Part shown: one piece after another, positions 41,535 to 54,245 of the stretch
Layout of the letters: each line of letters starts with the position of its first letter
Position numbering within the stretch: position 1 is the first letter of the stretch
Assembly (NCBI RefSeq): GCF_021347895.1
Contig: NC_067118.1
Span: forward strand, 39,049,755-39,113,754
Origin: Acanthochromis polyacanthus
Lineage: Eukaryota > Chordata > Actinopteri > Pomacentridae
DNA length: 64,000 nucleotides
Direction of reading: 5' to 3'
Position numbers and translations under genes: made by a program
Notes under the pieces: generated by a model
Told to the model about the DNA's origin: nothing
Database searches by the model: none
The model's input: the letters and a program-made list of their open reading frames with translations, nothing else

Positions 41535-42647
41535 GTATAGAACATCGGGTTTCTCCTGTTGTGGAATTATTTTGCTTGTCATTGAAAGGTGCAAACATAT
41601 AATATAATGCTTTTTAAATGTGCACATTCACTGTGAAATGTAAGAAAGCCACTATGATTTATGTAACATTTGCAAACAAAAGTGTAACATCTTATCCTGA
41701 CAGGTGTTTCCTGCCTGTCAGTGTCCATTTATAACCAATGCTCTGGCCGTTTTCACCAGTATTTCTAATGAGAATACTGATGATGAAGCCAGGATCATCG
41801 TGCATCCATAAACAGAGTCTGCTGTGAAAAACAGCTTTCCACTCACACTACTTATGATTTTCCACATTTGTTTCATTACGTCTAGTGGCATCCGTAATTA
41901 TTCGTCATTTTTGTCTGATGACATTTTTGTAATCATGATATATTAGTCATAATAATAATAATAATATAACTGTGGGTTATAAGTACAGACGCAGTGCAAT
42001 TTAAAATGAAGGTGAAGTCTCTTCTGTTTTAATGAGTCTTTCTCTTAGAAATAAAGTGAGCCTCATTAGTTGATGCTAACAGCTTCTCCCCACAGTTCAT
42101 TTGTTTAAACACTGACTTTGAAAACTTTTGATAAGACTTTATATGTGTTATATTTGTTGTACCTGTCTGCTGTCTGCCAAATGACTTCATAGCCTTATAA
42201 TAAGTGACTATAAAGACGAGAGGGGTGTAATATCAGTAAGTTTGATGTAGCCAGGCTTTCTGCATGTTTACTTGTTTTCACAAAACCTAAAACCCCAATC
42301 AGAGATGATGAGTGGTTTGCAACTTTCTTATTAACTCAAGTTTTCTTCTTCAGGCTCTCTCCTTTAAAAATAATTTTTTATGTATCATTTAATTCTTCTT
42401 CTGCACAAAATGTCGTCTACTTAAGTCACTGGAACAGTGGAGAGCTATGAAGAAGATTAAAAGCTGTTTACTGTTAGAAGCGCTGATGCTGTAAATGATA
42501 CAAGAGAGGAATGCTGCTTGTAAACTGTTCATTGTGTAACTTAATATATTTATTTTCCCTGTCGGTGCACTTCCGATGCAGCTCTTTATTTTCTACAGGG
42601 TCAGTATATAATTGCAGGACTTCTTGCAGCCGAGTTGACATTTTCGC

Positions 42648-43280
42648 CTGTTTTCAGGCCTAAAATCAACATGGCACTTTAGAGAAAGATTCTCCTAAAT
42701 ATTATATATACAATTGAGCAAGAAATGTTATTTATAGAGATATTGTAGTAAACCTGTTGACATGCCATAAATCCATACTTTATATGAAATAACTCAGAAA
42801 GCCTTGGAGTCTTTTCTTTAGGAGGAAATGACATCATGTGGAGCAGGTCATGTGATCTGGAATTAACACACTTCCTTCAGAGGTGTTTTTGTAACGGGGA
42901 ACTTAGTGGAAAGTGATTTCTGGGACACAGATACAATTTGTTATTTTCCATATTAAATCTGATATATTGCCAAAAAAATAAATTTCTGTCATGATTATCT
43001 CAACTTAATAAAAAAACAATCAAAGCATTTTTTGAATAAGTTCATTTTATTATTGTTTAGCTCATTAGAAGGTGGTTGTTATTAAATTGGGGCGGTTATT
43101 TAGTTGACATTTTAGTGATATCCAGTCATTTTTTCTTTAGTGATTGTTTTCATAATAAATAATTATGGAATTTGTAAAGACATGATCAAAATGAACATTT
43201 TTTTTATTTTTAATAAAAATGTATGCAAGATATTTCCCATGGGCTTCAAAAGTCCCTCAATTACATATTGACCCAACAGC
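42648..43280. repeat. Unidentified dispersed repeat, copy A
   Basis: Shares with copy B (44518-45185) TTTTCAGGCCTAAAATCAAC, TTGTAGTAAACCTGTTGACA, TAGTGATATCCAGTCATTTT and GGAATTTGTAAAGACATGAT in the same order and orientation. Copy A lacks the A-rich GACAAAA insert found in B. No terminal inverted repeats or coding sequence are recognised, so the class is unknown. Confidence 0.65.
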
Positions 43281-44517
43281 TGCACATTAGAGATGTTAAA
43301 CTTTTAAACGTGATACTCAAAAAGAGCATTTAGGTCCGACACTCTTACAATTCAAGATAGGTGCAAATCACATGAGATTTTGGCCAAATCAAAGTGAAAT
43401 GAATGGCATTGACTGAATATTCTCTGTAATAAATCACAATCAGATCAACTTTTCACACACAAGCACTTTAACATTAAACAGCAACATATAGATTAAAAAA
43501 GTGTTGCCAGTCAGTGTTAGGAGACAAATAAGAAGCAGTTTTCCAAGTCAGACTAGCAGTAAGTGTAGTGAAGGGTTTATAAATCACAAAAGGCAATAGA
43601 GATGTGCTGCTACTACTACTATCAATAGACTGGTCCATTTTCTAATCTGTGTGTAGCAGGAAGTGTATAACAGACTTGGCAGCAAATCGGGACCAAGCGT
43701 GAAAACATATTTATGCCTTTTCTCCCACTGAATGCATGCAGGTTCCCATGGCAACACATACAGTTTGTGACACTGTGAGTGCAGGGCTTTGTTCAGTAGC
43801 GTTACTAACATACAGCTCCACAGGTCTGCAGACAAAACGCATTCCCTCTGCTGTGAGTCTGTGTCAGCCGAGAAAATATGAATGAATGTTTGTTTTCTTC
43901 GCGCATTTCGTCTGACTTTCTACTCGAATAAAAACATTTTATAGAGACACATTTTTGAAAAACCTGTCAATCTGTTCCTTTGGTAGCTGCGATGTGATGC
44001 AGCCACTGGTGGTATCTCATAGGGAGGATTATTATGGTTTCCACCCTTAAACAACCTTCAGTTAGCAGTTTCAGTGCAATTAGTTGCTACCTTATAAGGA
44101 AATAGGAATATACCGTGAAGCAAAGCCAAATCTCTCTTATCATTTTGGTGTGTGTTTGTGTAAAAACTTTCCATTCTGACCTGCCCCTGGTTGTGTCTCT
44201 CATGCATTCAGTCCTTCAGAGCCTGGGAATCCATCTCTCTCCCTTAAAGGTCAAACTCAGCTCATGCATTAATTGCAAAATAAATGGTGTTAATATCAAT
44301 ATTATAATACTCATATGTGACATCAATTTCAGTGTTAAACTAGCAAAAAAAAATCCTAATAGTTTGACTGACCAGCATATGTTTATTGTGCTTGGGTAGG
44401 ATCGTAAAAAATCGTTATTCCAAAGGATTAAGATTTATTTTGGGCATGATGAGCTGCTTAAAAAAATGAACTCTGTTGTGATCCACTGGGTCAACATTTA
44501 ATTTTATCATAGTTTTT

Positions 44518-45185
44518 GCTGTTTTCAGGCCTAAAATCAACATGGCTGCCTGTAACCAAACACCACATTTTTACAGAAAGATTCTTCTAAATATTATTTA
44601 TGCAACTTAGTAAAAATTGAAATTAAAAGTTATTTATAATGATATTGTAGTAAACCTGTTGACATGCCATAAATCCACACTTGACTCACACACTAGTTTA
44701 TATTAAATAACTCAAAGAGAAAAACAAGACACAAAATTATAAAAAAAAGATACACAAAATGACAAAACGGAGATGCAAAGTGAAAAAACAAGACACAAAA
44801 TGTTTAAAAAAAAAGACACAAAATGTCAAAAATGAGACAAAGAATGACAAAAATCAAGACGCAAAGTGACAAGTCATGAAACGACAAAATCGATACGCAA
44901 AATCAAGAAAAAAACATCAAAAATGAGACACAAAATGACAAAACGTGGAGCAGGGCATGTGATTTGGAACTAACTTAAATTTGGACAGTTACTTAGTTGA
45001 CATTTTAGTGATATCCAGTCATTTTTTATTAAGAGATTTTTTCCGTAGTAAACAATTCTGGAATTTGTAAAGACATGATCATAATGAACACAGAAAACAT
45101 CATTTTTTCTACTTTTAATAAAAATCTATGACGGATGCACCCATGGACTTCAGAAATCCCTCTATTCTGTACTGACCCACTGCCT
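44518..45185. repeat. Unidentified dispersed repeat, copy B, with A-rich insert
   Basis: Same order of shared blocks as copy A (42648-43280), same orientation, about 1.9 kb downstream. In the middle (about 44710-44945) is a run of degenerate ACAAAATGACAAAA units like those within the hAT-like element at 40258-41534. This suggests either expansion of a simple sequence in both or exchange between them. Confidence 0.65.
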
Positions 45186-45296
45186 GTGTTTGGATGTCTC
45201 ACGTGTTGCAGTGACAGCTGTCCTTGTTGCTGGCACTGAGAGTTGCCAGTTGGGAACCCCCTTCCTTCAGGGGGCCCTGTTCAGTCTCAGTTTTCC

Positions 45297-45328
45297 TCCC
45301 TCCTCCTCCTCCTCCTCCTCCTCCTCCT
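45297..45328. repeat. (CCT)n trinucleotide repeat
   Basis: About ten CCT units just upstream of the CpG island. Confidence 0.95.
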
Positions 45329-45424
45329 GTGTGCTCAGCTCGTTTGGTATTCTGAGCAGGGTGTCTGCAGCATTGCAATTTCACTCTTGTTTATTATGGT
45401 GCAGACATACGAGCAGAGATGAAT

Positions 45425-46395
45425 TCCGTATCCTGCATGCGTGTCTGCCTGCCTGCCTGTGCGCGTGTCCGTGCGTGCGTGTGCGTTCGTGCGTGTGTGT
45501 GTGTGTGTGAGGTCGCAGCACATGCTCAGTAGTGTCTATAGCGGAGCGAGCCGAGCTGTGCGACGCCGTACGTGCAGGCTGAGGTCACAGCACAAGCTCA
45601 GTGAACACCTCTCCGGAGCGAATGCGTGCTTCTCCATTTTGAGCACCTAGAAATAGGTGTGAGAGGGGAGTTAATTCCAACGAGCTGTCTTTTTCTTTTT
45701 TTTTTTTAAACACATACACACGCACACACAGTGTCACCACCCAACCTTAGGGCTCGATGTCAGAAATGGACGATTTGTTCAGTCCCCGGAGGTAGGTTTG
45801 CGCTCCTGTTCTTTCTCGTGCCGTTTATTGGTTGCTGCGCGACTGTCGGCTCGTCTTTATTTTCGCGGCTGTCTGACTGAACTGTGCGCTGATTGCAGGC
45901 TGTCCGCGTCGCTGTCATTGTGCTCTTCGGGTGTGTTTTGTTTGTGGGTAGAGGATGAGGGGACGGGTTGTGGGGATCTGGAGGCTGTCACCGCAGCTCG
46001 CATACCGTTATGCGCAGCCGTAACGCAGAAATACAGCGACGTGACACCTTTGTTAACATGTTTCCATCGCGGTCCGGATGCGTGCGCGGTGTTTATTGTG
46101 TCAGGGCTGGGCAACATTGCTACCCGGTGGCGCTACAGAGACCCGGAGAGGCTTCCCTTGGCTCCATTTTGCGGCTCCTGTTTACTACCGGGGGCTGACA
46201 TGGCGCATGGAGCGGGGCTCGGGGTGCGACGGAGGCTCAGCCGGCTCTGCGCACCAGCTGGGGGTTTACACAAGCCGCTTGTCGTGATGCTATTACCGTG
46301 AAGTTGGGTTCTGTTTTTGCTGTGCCGCAATTATGTCAGTGTGCCACGGCTTCGCGCGTTGATTGGCTGAAATTGATGGAGGGGGGCGGAGCTAT
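45425..46395. promoter_or_regulatory. CpG island, probable internal rere promoter
   Basis: This stretch is visibly rich in CG dinucleotides while surrounding introns are depleted of them. It contains the alternative ATG exon (45757-45791). Near its right edge an inverted CCAAT box (ATTGG, 46362-46366) and a GC box (GGGGGCGG, 46382-46389) lie close together. The left edge includes two similar segments, GGTCGCAGCACATGCTCAGT (from 45511) and GGTCACAGCACAAGCTCAGT (from 45582). No TATA box is obvious. The CCAAT/GC pair lies downstream of the ATG exon, so it could serve an additional or antisense start site. Confidence 0.6.
45757..45791 (+). CDS. rere: Candidate alternative first coding exon of RERE (BAH-less isoform)
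   Basis: Seen: ATG at 45757 and a second in-frame ATG at 45766 (G at -3 and G at +4, a strong Kozak context) open a short frame MSEMDDLFSPR followed by AG and a GTAGGT splice donor at 45792. The exon therefore ends in phase 2 with AG, exactly like the exon ending at 38230. Joined to the exon at 48407 it reads ...DDLFSPRRRLNSTQGE with no stop. It sits within a CpG-dense stretch, as expected for a promoter. Inference: an internal promoter makes a RERE form starting at the ELM2 domain and lacking BAH. CAG/TAG acceptor-like sites at 45730 and 45750 mean the ATG could also lie in a second exon. Transcript data are needed; the phase match alone has about a one-in-three chance. Confidence 0.6.
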
Positions 46396-47776
46396 CCTTG
46401 ATTGCACATTCACACTCACACAGAGAGTTGACCAGACTGTCACGTTGTTGTTTGGGTTTGATAAGTAAGCCTGTAATTACTTGACAAGATTGTGCGCTAA
46501 TGCTGAGTTAAAGCTGAGTAACAAATGTGCGTGTTTACATTGTTTATTGTGCAAGGCAGCAGGCTTTGAGCTGCTTATTAGTGGGGGAAAAAATAAACAT
46601 TGTTACTGGATTCAGTATTGTAACTAATCCTTTGAGCACAGCAGCTAAGATTCATTTAAAACACAAGAGTTGTTTATTTTCTCCAGATTTATCCACAAGA
46701 ATTAGAGGTAACAGCGAACAAGGAGGATATATCAGCGTTATAAACATAATCTGAGCCTTCTTACATGCTTGTAATCGCTCGTCTGTGCAGGATTTCTGTT
46801 CCAAACATACCTGCAGCCGCTCATGGAAACTCCTTTCCAGCTTCCTGCTGTGATCTGTATTCCGCCTGGTCTCTCAGGACCTGTGCAGCATTAAAACACG
46901 GCTATCTTCAGACACGCTGTTCTTATTCTGCTGCACCAGTCCTCATTTGTCATCCTTACAGCCTCCTGCCAAACGCACCGTGGACCTGGCCGACTGCACA
47001 TTGTCAGAAACACGTTCGCAGAACTTTCTGAGCAGAAACGCAGACCAGATTCATGCAGTATATTAAGCTTTTTTTTCCTCCTAGTTAGGAACCACATGCA
47101 GACATTTCAGTATTGTAGGCATACAGATGTAGATATGGAGACATTCTGCGTTATTCTGCATTTCTTTGTTTCATTTATCTGTAATAAATCCAAAGAAGTA
47201 GTTGTTATTCAGCTCTAATAACATTTTAAAAGTTTGAGTCGCATAATAGCGTGTGAAACCCAGACTAAAGTAGCATTTAAGTGTTATGAAATCGTTACGA
47301 AACCTTTCAAATCTAATCTGGAGGGCTGGTGATGCAAGAAACTACCTTGTTTTATCTTTATCAGCGCTATTCATCACTCTGGGTTCTTGTAGTCAGAGCA
47401 CTGAACATGTTGTTAGTCTTATCCGCTGAACATGTTTAGAACAAAGTGATATAAAGTATTGCGACATGTTCTGGAGCATTTCGAAATTCAGTTTTTGGCT
47501 CAGGCTCACATCTGCATCTTTGTACACCACCAAAAAAAAAAAAAAGTAATTTTCCTGGGAGGACGTGGAGGTCTGCTCAGGAGGGGAAAGTGGAGTCGAG
47601 CCACATTTGCGCCCGTCACAGGGTTTGTGTGGTTTGAGGACTGTGCAGAGACCAGAAGGCTGCGGCCTCTCAAGTTTCCTCCAGGTTCTCGGTGATGGAG
47701 TGCGAGCTTCTCCGGGTGCAAATCATGCCGACAGATTCTGGGCCGCCCCGCGCTCGCTTGTATGAAAATCGGCGCT

Positions 47777-47892
47777 GTTGCCTAGGCAACAGAAGGAAAG
47801 GCTTTTTCAAAAGGAACATCTTGTCATTTTCTTTAATCCACTGCAGCTGGAGATTCGGAACACTATTATTAAATTGCAGTTACCATGGCTAC
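47777..47892. promoter_or_regulatory. Paired RFX X-box-like motifs
   Basis: GTTGCCTAGGCAAC (47777-47790) is a perfect inverted repeat of the X-box half-sites with two-base spacing. GTTACCATGGCTAC (47879-47892) matches the RFX consensus GTTRCCATGGYAAC except near the end. They lie about 1.4-2 kb downstream of the CpG island and 0.5 kb before the ELM2 exon. Confidence 0.35.
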
Positions 47893-48406
47893 CAGCGTTT
47901 GTAGCAGCAGCCGTTTCAGAGGCTCTCACCCTGCATACCCAGAGCCAGCTCCCCCCCTCTCCCTCCATCCCTCCTCCTCCTTTTAGGGGATTCTGTTTTA
48001 TTGCTGCATCCACAATATCAGGCCTGCAAATGTGCTCTGCTCAGCTCGCTGTGCAGGAGCAGTCGACCAGCAATATTCTCCTGAAACCTTCACTCGCCTT
48101 TCCACATAAAATCCTACACGTTTATCTCACATGTGACTTCCCCACAAAGACTTCCCTGATATAAAGCACAGGCCTGGTCCTCTGGGTCTGTATCTGATCC
48201 GGTCGTGGTCATGAATTGTTAGCTTCTGACATTTTCTTTTCTTCCGCTCTATTAAGCTTCAACCGGTCATGCCGTCCGTTTATGAGTTTGTAGTTTGTGC
48301 AGCTGTTCGTCTGATTCAACAGGAGTCGCCGTGCCAACAGACTGTCTAGCTTTTAAATTTTGATGACGAAATATTTTGTTTAAATCTGCTCTTTTTCTCT
48401 TCTCAG

Positions 48407-48455
48407 GCGACTAAACAGCACACAAGGGGAAATCCGAGTGGGACCCAGTCATCAA
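48407..48455 (+). CDS. rere: RERE coding exon: start of the ELM2 domain
   Basis: The 49-nt exon adds one base to a split Arg codon and then reads RLNSTQGEIRVGPSHQ, ending in phase 0. This is the entry into the RERE ELM2 domain (GEIRVGPSHQA core). The acceptor is TCTTCTCAG (ends 48406) and the donor is GTAAGT at 48456. It is the first exon shared by the long form and by the predicted short form that begins at 45757. Confidence 0.95.
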
Positions 48456-49786
48456 GTAAGTCACCGCACACAACATATGGGGTCGTTTTGTTACAGACAG
48501 GTGACAAATTAAAGGAAAAACCAACATAAAGCATCTTGGTTAGGTGTTGTAGTGATACTCCAAATCTCTAGAACACCAAAAGATATTCCTTCATTTCTTG
48601 TATTGATAATGAAGAGTGCTGTATAACATGCTGGTCCAATATCTCTCAATATGTTAGAGTTCAGCACAACTTTGTACAGGAGGTCCTGGACTTACATCAG
48701 AGTTCTCTTCCTATGGTGTGACGTAAATCGATTTTAATCGAAGTCGGAATATCGGTGAAAATGTAAACAAAGCCGTTATGTGCATCACGATATCGATCAG
48801 TTCACATATTTGTGCAACTACAGTAACGAAAACAGTTATTAGCTCACACTGAAACATAACTCAGAGAATACTGGGCAAAAATGTAAACTGTAAGTCTGAC
48901 TTATGCTTGGGAGCCTAATGAAGTTAGCGAATGTAGCATAATCCAATGTGGCGGTAAATGTAAGCAAAGCTGTCTTATAGCATGACGTGACGGCGTATTC
49001 GTTCACCGGCTAGTTCCACTGAAAAGTGTTTGACATATCCATTACATGTAATAGAGTCGACCGATATGCGATTATAAGATCCAATATTCAGCTTCTTTTT
49101 GATCAACCATGTCATTATTTTTTACAAAACAGATTCCAGATTAAATGAATAAAAATTGTGCTGCTGTGGCTGCAAAACATAGAAAAAACAGGCATTTCAA
49201 TAAATTTTGGTGTTGAATTTTGTGTTGCACCTGATTTTTGTCTCACTGATTATTAATCATCAGTATTGTTTGACCCCTAAATACGAAACACATCTATGTA
49301 AAATTACAGTGTTCTATGAACCATCTGTTAAATGTGCACAAGCTGGTTAGAAACACAAAAAGATGATTGGACTTAAGGTATTACTGTCTGGATAAAGTTG
49401 GCATTAATGTTTGCAACAACTGGCCTCAGATGTGGTAAAACTTTGCCACGTTGATGTGTGAAAAATGTGAAGTTTCTCAAACTCATCAGTAAGTTATGTT
49501 GCCCCTTAATTTAGAGAATCTGCTCCCATCTTTGTGAGAAACATCGATCCTCTTCAGACGGTGTTGTTCATTTGATCTGCAGCAGAACGTCATCCGAGTC
49601 GCTCTCTGCCGTGTTAAGACGTTGGACCGTTGTCGCTGTAACTTGTCTCCGTTCCCCGCTGCCACCACTCAGCCACACAGCGAAAAGTTGATGACAGCGG
49701 GTTGAAAGCTGATATTTTCTTCAAGCTTGCATGCTATTTGTAGTGTGACACCATCTGTCCCTCTCCTTCTCTGTGGACCTAATTAG
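48456..49786 (+). other. rere: rere intron
   Basis: 1.33-kb intron, GTAAGT donor and ATTAG acceptor (ends 49786). It contains an inverted, internally deleted Tigger-like element (48677 to about 49010), followed by degenerate repeat-like A/T-rich sequence to about 49.3 kb and no gene. Confidence 0.85.
48677..49010 (-). mobile_element. Internally deleted, inverted Tigger-like element
   Basis: Begins CAGGAGGTCCTGGACTTACA after a TA (48675-48676), close to the right-hand terminus of the Tigger-like element at 38516-39510 in reverse orientation. The reverse complement of 48880-48945 contains GGCTCCCAAGCATAAGTCAG, matching the transposase-start segment of that element. About 330 bases remain; the right border is approximate. 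Confidence 0.6.
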
Positions 49787-49911
49787 GCCAAGCTCCCAGA
49801 GCTGCAGCCTTTCCCCTCCCCTGGTGGCCAGGCCGTGACCGAGAATGAGGAGCTGGTCTGGATGCCAGGGGTCAATGACTGTGACCTTCTCATGTACCTC
49901 AGAGCCGCAAG
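49787..49911 (+). CDS. rere: RERE coding exon: ELM2 domain, core
   Basis: The 125-nt exon reads [20 protein letters not shown], then [21 protein letters not shown] plus two bases of Arg (phase 2). The [19 protein letters not shown] motif is typical of ELM2 domains of RERE and MTA-type corepressors; ELM2, together with SANT, forms the HDAC1/2-binding surface in MTA proteins. The acceptor is CTAATTAG and the donor is GTGAGT at 49912. The GGQAVTEN segment differs from what I remember of the mammalian protein and falls in a variable loop. Confidence 0.95.
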
Positions 49912-52467
<2,556 letters not shown>

Positions 52468-53753
52468 TGATCCTATTTATTTGAATTAGAAATGCATCAA
52501 CACACATCACTTGTCTAGAAAAAAAAAACAGCTGATATAAATGTAAGATGGCACACACAACAGATTAATGTTTCATTTCAGTGGCTTATTTTATTGCTTT
52601 TCCCTTGTTGGTTGTCCTAAAACCTGCATGTCTGTCAGAGCTGGGTTTGCGACTTTAGAGGGAGCTGTTGAGAGGGAGTTTACACGGGGCTCTCGGCCGA
52701 GCCTCACCAAGGCATCGGTAAAAAAAAAACACTCGTCAGTTTCCAGCTCCTCCAAGGCTCTGGAGCAGCTGCATCCTGTTTATCACCCGCAGAATAAATC
52801 TTTAGCGTGGAAGCCTGGAAAGGGAAAAGATTGAGGGCTGGTGACGCTCGCCTCCATTTGAATTTCGATGTGAATTTCGCCACAGATGTTGAAGGGCTGG
52901 AGTCAGAAAATGGCAGCCCTTCTCCCTGATCAAACGCCACATCATGAGTGGGAAGGAGGGGAATGAAAGCGCCGAATTACGCCATGTCAAAACAACTAAG
53001 CGCTGCGGTTTTGGCCTTGATGCGTTATGACACACTGCGCTACATGTTTGCATGCCCGCTCCCTCTTGAAGATAACTCTGATCTGACTGTAGATCTTAGG
53101 CAAACACAAAGCTCCGCTGCTCAAATTCTGTTGCGTTAGTTTTTCCTCCTCCTGGGTGAATCATATTTTTTTTTCCCTCTTTGATGTAGTTTTGTAATCA
53201 TGAAGCTTTGGCAGTCTTTTGTTGACCTTTGATTCAAGCAGCTCGAGTGCAGTGGAAATGAATGGGCGTATTTATCTTGTAATGGAGCATTATGGGTACA
53301 TTTAGATTAAGCCGGAGCCCACAGCGGGATCAGAGTTAATCACAGCAAATTAAGTCAGCCATCCTTTTGTGGACTACTTATAAGTTTGCCTTTTATTTAT
53401 GCATGTTTGCCGGCGCCAGGCTGAACATGTGCATGAAGGTGATCAGAGCAGGGGGCAGGCTGGCTGATGGAGGCTTTATTACCGCTCTGAACCGCAGCAG
53501 GTCGACCACAGACCACTTGTCAAAGAAGCACTGAACAGTCTCGACAGCAGAAGCTGTAAATAATGTGGTTCAGGCAATAAAATGTGCACTTCGGTTATTT
53601 AATCCAGCTGTTTGAATAGACAAGAAGTTTGCATTAGAGTGTTTTTTAATAATATGAATAATACTTTAATCCACAAGTGGTATGGAACTCAGTGACACAG
53701 TGCAGGAAAGATTAGAAAAAAAATTCTGTTTACGTCTAGATATGAATAACTAG

Positions 53754-53959
53754 CAGTCAAAGGTTTGGACACACATTCTCATTTGATGGTTTTTATTAAG
53801 TTATTTTATACCGAAGACATCAAAACGACAAAAAAGAATACATATGGAATTATGTTGTAAACAAAAAAATGTTTATCCTCAGTATTGATCTACAATGTAG
53901 AAAATAATACGAATAAGTAAAAAGCATCGAATGAGAAGGTGTGTCCAAACATTTAACTG
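53754..53959. mobile_element. Tc1-type MITE
   Basis: Left end CAGTCAAAGGTTTGGACACA and right end, in reverse complement, CAGTTAAATGTTTGGACACA; both continue with TTCTCATT. This TTTGGACACACCTTCTCATT terminus is a familiar Tc1-like end in fish genomes. The element is about 206 bases with no open frame. A TA duplication is not clearly preserved. Confidence 0.75.
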
Positions 53960-54160
53960 TCAGATGATGATTTTTGAATCTTTAATATAAGATCAGCTGC
54001 ATATAAAATGCACCAGCTGATTGTCATTGCTTGTATATTTGTCAGTTTTTATGACTTCAGAGCATATAATATATATTTTTCCTGCTTTCTGACGGACCAG
54101 CTTTGTAAATGTGATACTGGACACTGACAATTATTCTAAATTACCTCTATAATGCAAAAC

Positions 54161-54245
54161 ACAGATGGACAGATACTTTATTAATCCCAAGGGAAGTTTT
54201 CAGCAGCTTACATACAAGAACAAAGATAACAAAGATAAAACAGAC
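54161..54245. repeat. Retroelement 3'-tail-like segment
   Basis: CAGATACTTTATTAATCCCA followed by AGGGAAGTTTTC resembles the conserved tail shared by several fish non-LTR retroelements, which may be read in either orientation. Only this short piece is recognisable; the element class is not determined. Confidence 0.4.

Noticed and set aside
40150..41810. Possible outer hAT element (TAGAGATGCACCATAC ... ATCGTGCATCCATA) around the element at 40258-41534
   Set aside because: The termini match only over about 10-12 bases and no 8-bp target duplication is visible, so the call is too weak.
45798..46301. 167-codon plus-strand frame in the CpG island
   Set aside because: High GC lowers stop frequency; the frame overlaps the intron after the alternative donor and has no known domain.
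49054..49280. ACCGATATGCGATTATAAG segment resembling a hAT terminus
   Set aside because: Only one end is suggestive and the rest is A/T-rich unique sequence.
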